A stretch of 64,000 bases of DNA from Puccinia triticina (Eukaryota; Basidiomycota; Pucciniomycetes; Pucciniales; Pucciniaceae), in NCBI RefSeq assembly GCF_026914185.1, contig NC_070558.1, positions 3,534,001 to 3,598,000 of the forward strand, in the 5' to 3' direction. The notes beneath the pieces are model-generated. The model worked only from the letters and a program-made list of their open reading frames with translations. It had not been told where the DNA came from and made no database searches. Position numbers and translations under genes: made by a program. How positions within the stretch are numbered: position 1 is the stretch's first letter; every line of letters starts with the position of its first letter. Positions 57,366 through 64,000 of the stretch are shown one piece after another.

Positions 57366-57760
57366 AAACAAAAATTCAAGGGTTTCCCCTACAAATCTCC
57401 AAAAATCACAAAAAAAAAATCAAGGGTTTCCCCCTACAACTTCCAGAAAAAAAAAAACAGGAAGGGTTTCCCCTCTACAACTGCCAAAATAAAGTAAAAA
57501 AAAAAACAATATTAAAAAACCCCCAAAATAGAACAATAATCTGCACCCAGCCACCTAACATCAGCAAGCTGATGCACCGTGGCCCACCATCCATCCCTGT
57601 CTAGCAGGGTTAAAAAATGGTGAGAGGATGACCCCCAGCGCGCCGCATTGAAGGCATTATGCAAAGGGGGGCCAACAAGTTTAACCCCTCAAACTGTGCA
57701 AGTGCAACAGCGGAGGGGGTGAGGACAAACCGCACGCTGGAATTACAGCGGCAGAGGATG
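57366..57760 (-). repeat. dispersed repeat family R1, copy 3
   Basis: The reverse complement matches 7795-8196 closely: CAAGGGTTTCCCC repeats, CAGCAAGCTGATGCACCGTG, CCCTGTCTAGCAGGGTT, the GCGCGCCGCATTGAAGGCAT block and GTGCAACAGCGGAGGGGGTG. Confidence 0.8.
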
Positions 57761-58383
57761 CCCTGGGGATTAATCGAACCCACATTAAGGACTGGCTTTT
57801 ATATTCAACTCAATGCCTGGTTAGCCTCTGCCTTCCCCTCAACTCCACTTATGCTTGACAACCATCTGCAACCGCCCCACCGCTCTGTATCGTGGCACTG
57901 ACTACATGTATATATGTACATCAAATCCTGACAGCAGATTGTGAAATTTGAATGTGCAGCTTACTCACTCGTCATCATCTCTACAAGACCCTTGGTCCAA
58001 TGGTACTGCATCAGCCATTGCAGCCAGTTGTCTCTTCAGCCTCCCACATCCCGGATCTGGTGCGCAACTCATGCTACCCCCTTCAACTTTTGCCCGCAGC
58101 TTGCGCAGCTGGAATCCGCGTATGTAGATACATACACACGGCACAAGGTCTGCAGGACCCCCAAACCCGCCACCACCGCCACCGCCTCCTCAGAGCGTTT
58201 CTTCCGAACAACACCACAGCCAATAACACTCCACCCTCAAGGATGTCCCTGGTACAAGTCATCGCTGCACATCGAGAACAGTGAGAACCACATGAAGGTG
58301 AGCATATACATGTTCCACTGAAGCGGGCGGAGAGAGGAAGACTGAAGCAACAACACAGTTTCTGTCAACAGAAGTTTGTAAGG
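57761..58383. other. unidentified, possible captured exon
   Basis: 58100-58297 has open frames ending at a plausible donor (ATGAAG then GTGAGC at 58298), and the matching acceptor TCAACAG lies at 58362-58368 just before the PNPO fragment. The peptide is not recognised. Confidence 0.3.
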
Positions 58384-58675
58384 ATGACATCGAATACGAA
58401 GACGGCGATCACAAGCCACCAACAGTACCATTTGGCGGGACTGACGGAGCGCGAGGTCGATCCAGAGCCATTGGTTGGTCTCCAAGTGCTGGTTCGAAAA
58501 GGCGCACCACTCGGGCCTTGTGGCGCAGCCGGAGGCGATGTGCGTGTCAACAGCTGGGCTGACGGGGACGCCGTCGGGGCGCTTGATGCTGATCAAGAAG
58601 TTCATCCGGGACCGCTTCGTGTTCTTCAGCAACTACGACTCGCGCAAGGCGGGCGAGCTGGTCGCCAACCCATGA
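58384..58675 (+). pseudogene. PDX3: pyridoxamine 5'-phosphate oxidase (PDX3) N-terminal fragment, frameshifted
   Basis: Begins MTSNTKTAITSHQQYHLAGL and VDPEPL, then changes frame (near 58450) to WFEKAHHSGL, EAMCVSTAGL, GTPSGRLMLIKKF and RFVFFSNYDSRKAGELVANP, the FMN-binding N-terminal half of the vitamin B6 oxidase. The C-terminal half (RxxGxxS and WGGxRVxP motifs) is absent; unrelated sequence follows a TGA. It is a captured or truncated gene piece, not a working copy. Confidence 0.8.
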
Positions 58676-59398
58676 AGGTCATCATCTGCGGAGTTAGATG
58701 GCAGGACCTCCGACCATCAAGCCCAAGATTGTCTCCGCCGCCGAACAGTTTGACGACCAAGCAACCGTCCCGAAAGGCGACGCCATGGCCAAGGGCTACT
58801 TCCACTCCTATCAGACCAACCCATCTTAATGGAAAATTGCCATCCAACCCGGCTACCGGACGGTCCATATTGGCCGCACCTCCAACCCGCTGCCCATCTC
58901 GATCCCCAACGTTTTCGCCCGCAGACCCTGTCAGAGCCACCCCACACCAACAGCAGCAGCAGCAGCCACTCAGTGAGCTTTTTCGCAAATTTGAGCCCTC
59001 CTCGTCCCCGGAGGCCACTGACACACTCATCTCCAAGACTAACACCATCCGCACCAAATATCACAGTCACATGCATGCTATCAAGTCACATCAACTCCAC
59101 TCAGCCACAATTGTGGTCCGTCACCCTCGTCATCCCTGTCTGGAGTCGGCCCAATCCTGCTCAACCAAAGCCGGCTCGCCGAGATCCCTGAGCTCCCACG
59201 TCTCCTCCCTGCCCCATGAAGTTCTCATGTCCCTGGCCGAGAGCCGCGGGGTCCACGCCTCTTTCCTGCCTGAGTCAGGCAGCCAGCTCGCCGTCCTCGC
59301 CGGCTACTTCCTTCTCGCAAAACCGTCCCTCTCACTCTCAAGACTTGCCAACTTCAAAGTGCTGCATGGTTGAGAAAATCATGACTTCAACCTTGTAA
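58676..59398 (+). other. unidentified coding-like pieces
   Basis: 58700-58900 reads KPKIVSAAEQFDDQATVPKG and YFHSYQTNPS in one frame, interrupted by TAA; 59140-59370 has another open piece. No family was recognised. They probably belong to the same patchwork of gene fragments. Confidence 0.3.
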
Positions 59399-60461
59399 GC
59401 AAAGACAAGCTTGATTGCTTCGCGCTGGATCTTGGATTGATGATCCTCACTGATGATTTCATTTGGACAGAAATCATCGTCTGGCGGGCTATCTTCGGGC
59501 ACGGCGGCCATTGGCATGAGTGATGAGTGTCTCTTGACCTGAAAGTTTAGCTCCCAGAACTTGCGGTCTCCAGAGAAGTGGGAAGGCTCTGGGGAGATGA
59601 GAGGGGAAGTAATCCAGCTGGTTGAGGCTTCTTGGTAAGCCCCCGGACCATGGAAATTGAGGCTAAGGTATTGCGCCTGCTGTCAAGGAACAAGTGCGCA
59701 GATTGAGCTTGGATGGGCGCGAGAATTGATAAAGGATGAGCTGGAAGCTATTTAAGCTGGACATGTTAATTATTTTTTTGATTGGTGTGCTGTTGCTGTG
59801 AGTTACCTCAAGCATTGTGGGTTGCATTGAGCTCATCTATTCATCTCTAACCTTATCCAGAGTAAGATCCTTCAACAAATTACATCCACAACATCACCCA
59901 GCATCCCCACTATCATCAACATCTCTCCACACCTCATTATCTTTCTCCACCAGCTTATCTTCCTCCACCAGATCAGATTTCCTTACATATTTAATCTGGT
60001 GTATATTCCCATGGATAGATTACAAGAACAGGTTTTTTTGTCTAGATCTTGCTGTATTCAATGAGCCAACTGCCATTAGTCAGGGTGGACTCAACACCTA
60101 CTGAAGGGACATGATGAAAGGAATTCCTGAACTGAATTGTGTTCTCTGATCACTATCACCCAATCAAGGCATATATATGCAATGCTTAGTCACAACAAAC
60201 TACATCTTGTTTTACTGTTAACTTGCTCATATAAAATTTGAAGAGTTGTTTTGTGCTTTGTTTCTTTCAATAGCTGACCAGGTCACCTGTTTTGTTGGTT
60301 ATAATGCTTTCAGTGATCAAGTTGTGAAATGAAACTCCCTAACCAGCTATCCAAATCAATGGCTTAATGATTCCAATTGAGCACCTTTTGATCACATTTC
60401 AATTCATAGAGAACAGTCTCCTTTTGGTTATTTTTCACATGTTGCAATGAATCAGGTGTGC
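59399..60461. other. non-coding
   Basis: A/T-rich; nothing recognised. Confidence 0.45.
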
Positions 60462-60655
60462 AACAGCAGAACACCGTGATGATAAGTTTGTGGAATGATT
60501 ATTGATTCACTGCATAAACAGATAGTAAAAAGAAACAAGAGAGGAGAGAAAAAAGATGTGAAAATACTGACCTGGAACAGCAGATCACCATCATGATAGG
60601 TTTGTGGGAGGATGAGGAAAACACCTCCCACATCTGCTGCTCCAGATGACTACAC
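60462..60655. repeat. hairpin repeat R3, copy 2
   Basis: CTGGAACAGCAGAT (60573) and ATCTGCTGCTCCAG (60633) are inverted, with TGGGAGGATGAGG inside, as in 27325-27524 and with the same half copy to the left. Confidence 0.72.
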
Positions 60656-61520
60656 TACAAGCTGTGACAAGTTGTGATATCTGAGAGACAGGTTGGAGAG
60701 CAGACACACACACACTGAGAGAGGAAAAGAAAACAACACCTCAACATCAGGGAATTAGTAGTCTGACTCCCAAACAAAATTGATGAATTCAAATTCCAAC
60801 TCCCACAAAACCCCTGGGGACTGGGTACAGACATCAAGATATGGTCCTCCCAACGTGTTATGACTGTAGCGTGGGCTTCCATGTACATACCTTACAATAC
60901 ATTTTACATACAGCACTCTCAAGGTTTGAGACCTGGAGATCCAGGCTGCTTCCTTATCCTGCAATCTAACATCTTGGATCCAGAAACCCCAGAACCCCGC
61001 TCCTCAGATCACATCTTCCTCTCCTAAATACTTGACCATAACACAATGTATGTTACTCTTGGAAGTCAGAGATTCCATTTTTGGGATTCAATTAGTCAAG
61101 CCCGCAAATTCAATTGTGAACCCCCCTCAAGGTAGATACTCAGGCCAAATTTTGCAGCATCATTATTAATTTATTACACAATAAATAAATGTGGCATGTG
61201 ACTTGACAATATATGAATTTGAAACATCATTTTTTGGCCTGATATTTTGGAATGAAACTGTCAAGGTTTATCATGGTTTCCTTACAAAATATTAACCAAA
61301 AGAAATATCTTTTACAATATGTAATTTTAGGTTCTTTTTAATAGTACGCAATATGTATCACACTGCCAAACATGGCCTTAAATGTATTCATTTTTATGTA
61401 TTGGTTTTTCAAAACACATAAAATCAACCTTGATGATAGATATCTCAAAACATGCTATACATTCAGAATTCAAAAACATGAAGTACTGCCACAGAAAAAA
61501 AGAGTTGAGCTTTGCACGTG
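60656..61520. other. non-coding
   Basis: An isolated copy of the 56588-57151 MITE end (TTCAATTGTGAACCCCCCT) lies at 61109; otherwise nothing. Confidence 0.45.
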
Positions 61521-61528
61521 AGCTCTGC

Positions 61529-61555
61529 AGCGGCGGAGCCGCCTTGTCCTCTAGT
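61529..61555 (+). mobile_element. Helitron-type 3' terminus
   Basis: Hairpin GCGGC-GGA-GCCGC (61530-61542), then TTGTCCT, CTAG (61551-61554) and T. Same structure as 22814-22842. Confidence 0.65.
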
Positions 61556-61619
61556 CAGTTTCCAAATTTTTGTTTACCTTTTGTTGTTTTTGTTGTTGTC
61601 TTGCAAATTGCTACCATGC

Positions 61620-62180
61620 TTTTGGTTTTCTCAATATACTGAGGAAAATCATAGAACCGGTTGGACGAGGCTCGTTTGAGCCAGGGAAAGCATCCAATAT
61701 CCAAGACTACCCAGCGACTGTCCTGGTCCACCACCAGAAATCCCTGAACAAGTTTAGCCACCTCCATCTTCTCCTCCGCCTCCCTCCCACTCTTGTCTGC
61801 CGCCGTGACCACCAACGCACCTGGGAACTCAAACTGAACCGTCATGATCTTGAGCCAAAGCCGCGGCTCAAAGTCTTCCTCGAACAGCAAATGACCCTGC
61901 AGCAGCCATTACAGCACGCAGCCTAGCACCCAGATGTCCAGGGAGGGAGACGCCAGAGGGTCTCCGACCGCAGCTGCTCCGGTGGCGTGTACGCTAACAA
62001 GCCCGCAGAGGTTGGGAACATGTTTAGCAAGCAGAGAGGCTCCTCTTCTGCTCGAATGCTAAGCTCGTCCTCGCCCTCAGCCTCCTTGACGGGCTGGGAT
62101 ACGAAGACGGAGTTGTTGAGCTCTGGGGGCAGCTGAGAGCGGGTGTTGTGAGAGGAGAGAATCCAGATCATCTACCTCGA
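61620..62180 (-). pseudogene. protein kinase C-lobe fragment, broken
   Basis: On the minus strand YTPPEQLR (the APE-type activation segment end) is followed after a frame change by SLDIWVLGCVL (subdomain IX), an in-frame TAA (61913), then WLLQGHLLFEEDFEPRLWLKI and, near 61700, LVQGFLVVDQDSRW (subdomain XI, with the Arg that pairs with the APE Glu). A Ser/Thr kinase lobe is clear; the subfamily is not. It cannot be functional. Confidence 0.7.
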
Positions 62181-62602
62181 GTGGATAACGTCTGCCGGCT
62201 GGTCTTGGATGTAGCGGATAATCTGGTTGGCGAACTGGTCAAGCTGCTCGAGCCTGGAGTAAAGAGCGACGGAGTTTCTGAGGGTGTGGTCGCCAGAAAA
62301 TGGGGGTATAGGGCTGGGTGAAGGTGGCTGCTGGCATGGAGGGTGTTGAGGAGGGCTCGGATGCGCGTTCCACCAGGCCAGGACCAGCTAGAAAAAAAAA
62401 CAAGGAGTGTGAATTGCGGTGGGGAAGGGGGTGAAGTGCGGCCTGAAAGAATGTTATACAGACGGATTGATTTGGTTGGGAGGTGCATGCCTGTAGCGAA
62501 GCGTGGGTTGCATCTAAATTGGTCGTACAGTTTGTTTGTTGGTTGGCGGCGCCGCGCAGGGACAGGCTGTTGTATGTAGATGTGGAAACAAAAAAAAGCC
62601 AA
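62168..62602 (-). other. unidentified coding-like piece next to the kinase fragment
   Basis: One minus-strand frame reads RNSVALYSRLEQLDQFANQI and IRYIQDQPADVIHSR before a stop at about 62175. It could be an upstream part of the kinase gene or a separate fragment. Confidence 0.35.
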
Positions 62603-63370
62603 GATTATGTTAGTGTATCACGGGAAAACTTCAGTTACAAGCCGTGCACTGGAGGGGAAAACCAGTGGTAGGTGGAGGGAAGCTGGTTGTGGTGACAGTT
62701 GCAGTGGCGAGCGATACTGACCAGAAAATGGAGACAGTTGTTATATGGTGAGCGGTGGCGGGTGATTAGAGAACAGTCATGGCAGAGCAGTAGGGACAAG
62801 CGTGGCTGGTGGGCAGGGGTTGGAGGAAGCGCCGGAGAGCCTGCTTTGAAGGTTGGATTGGTTTTGCTGTGCAAAGAGTTGCGGCGCGGAGTACATATAA
62901 TCCATTTCTCAGCTGGTCATTCGCCAGTGGAGAGAGGCGGAAGAACCGCCTCACCTCTTAGAGTAATTTCCTCTCTAAATTTTAGCGCCTTAACTTAGGG
63001 CGCTTGGATAAACCCGGGAGCTATCACGATAGGTCCCCAAGTTCACCCGGTACGGGCTGAGGGGAGTAGTTTCTTTTCCCTTCCCTTTCTCCCTTTGCCT
63101 TGTGCTTACGCGTCAGGGTCAGGAGTCCTTCTTCTAGGAAGGGAAGGGATGGTTTTCCTTTGGAGGAAGAGTTCATGACTCTCTCCTAGAAACTTTGACT
63201 CAAAAGAGATTGGGATCTCTGGCCTTAGCGCAGAGATCTCTCCCAAAGGTAGGAGCCCACTCCCGTAACTCAGATTTGTCTGAGCCTGGCTTCGTGCCTC
63301 TGTCTCTCCCTCAGCGGCTGTATCACCCATTTCTGCTTTCCTATTCCTAGGTCGGTATTTTCATTTCATC
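62603..63370. other. non-coding; retroelement 3' flank
   Basis: 62990-63360 may be the untranslated end or LTR of the retroelement that follows on the minus strand. No ends were seen. Confidence 0.35.
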
Positions 63371-63979
63371 CTAATGATCTACTTGTATGATTAGTTCTTC
63401 TAGATCGCGTGGAACCGTAATGTAAATTTGATCTATGGTTCTATGGCCTTCTTGGATTCCTCTGGATAGTGCGTCGGCGCGGTTTTCCGCTGACACAACT
63501 CTTTTTGCCACTAGATTAATCTGATGTTTGATTAGCATCTTTTGGATAATCTTCCATTCTGCGTTTACAAATCTGTCTCCCGACTTCCTTTTGGTGATCA
63601 CGGACTCGGTTGTTGAGTTGTCTGTCCAGACAATGAAAGTCTTGCTCTTCTTGGCGCCGATCTTGATTAGCATCATTAGTCCCAGTCGGACCGCTATTGT
63701 TTCTAGCCTTGCAATACGCTCTTCTTCAGAGTTTTCCACTAATCCTCTTCCCAGCTTCTTTATTGAATGGAGACGGAATTGGGCCCATTTGCGGCCAATA
63801 AGCACGCCTATGCCGAAGCTAGTGGACGCATCCCCCACCCACCCAATCTCTGTCGGATCGGGATTTGCTATCAATCTTGTTGATTTGAAGTTTCCTAGGG
63901 TGTATAGCCATTCATGCAGGTCTTCGTTGACGTCGTCCGGGACCGGTCGATATGACCGCCTGTCTATCCACTCCATCAT
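63371..63979 (-). CDS. retroelement RNase H domain (Ty3/DIRS-like), partial
   Basis: The open frame runs to the window edge region. WVGDASTSFGIGVLIG, ARLETIA, WTDNSTTES and AENRADALSRG supply the Asp, Glu, Asp and Asp of an RNase H fold as found after reverse transcriptase in Ty3/gypsy- and DIRS-type elements. The reverse transcriptase should lie beyond position 64000. The frame is clean to its stop at 63371, so this copy may be intact. The order-level assignment is uncertain without the rest. Confidence 0.75.
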   Translation of the reverse strand: MMEWIDRRSYRPVPDDVNEDLHEWLYTLGNFKSTRLIANPDPTEIGWVGDASTSFGIGVLIGRKWAQFRLHSIKKLGRGLVENSEEERIARLETIAVRLGLMMLIKIGAKKSKTFIVWTDNSTTESVITKRKSGDRFVNAEWKIIQKMLIKHQINLVAKRVVSAENRADALSRGIQEGHRTIDQIYITVPRDLEELIIQVDH

Positions 63980-64000
63980 CCACTTGTAGAGGCTGCAGAG

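Overview
This window looks like genomic DNA of a basidiomycete fungus, most likely a rust (Pucciniales). The evidence is genes split by many 60-110 nt introns with branch points of the TACTAAC/CTGAC type, a RecQ-like helicase and a DUF6589 gene of the kind that is strongly expanded in rusts, fragments of fungal genes (CHS7, SEC27), and a very high load of transposons. The species call is an inference. No complete tRNA, rRNA or CRISPR array was found.

Layout. 1-2052: A/T-rich sequence, then an unidentified coding-like stretch. 2058-7713: a Ty1/copia retrotransposon with near-identical LTRs and a 5-bp target duplication, but with one frameshift and three in-frame TGA codons. 7719-14150: a nest of elements. 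A hAT element (9106-10720, 8-bp duplication) lies inside a palindromic array and itself carries another palindromic array, which was invaded by a CAC-ended foldback MITE and a Harbinger-type MITE. 14647-19900: an intact RecQ-like helicase facing a damaged DUF6589 gene. 20226-22842: a repeat, then truncated CHS7 and SEC27 fragments joined head to tail, ending in a Helitron-type 3' terminus. 22850-29000: mostly non-coding, with a 1.1-kb palindromic array. 29234-34268: two apparently intact host genes, a TRM140/METTL2-type tRNA methyltransferase (9 exons) and a short-chain dehydrogenase (10 exons), separated by a MULE-type MITE. 35625-40454: a Crinkler-like P-loop NTPase gene split by a 1,944-bp CAC-ended foldback transposon. 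42180-45469: two more CAC-ended elements. 47475-48301: another TIR element. 50450-55539: a decayed Mutator-like transposase with an OTU protease domain. 56588-57151: a TA-flanked MITE. 57900-62600: fragments of host genes (pyridoxamine-phosphate oxidase, protein kinase) around another Helitron-type end. 63371-64000: RNase H end of a retroelement that runs out of the window.

Functional reading. Only the helicase, the tRNA methyltransferase and the dehydrogenase look able to make full proteins. The rest records transposon activity: insertion into genes and into each other, capture of gene pieces, and decay in which TGA replaces expected Arg codons. The most unusual theme is a set of unrelated arrays of short (about 45 bp) inverted-repeat units, several of them enclosed by terminal inverted repeats and exact target duplications. 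All computations were by eye; every boundary given should be taken as read from the sequence but not aligned against databases.
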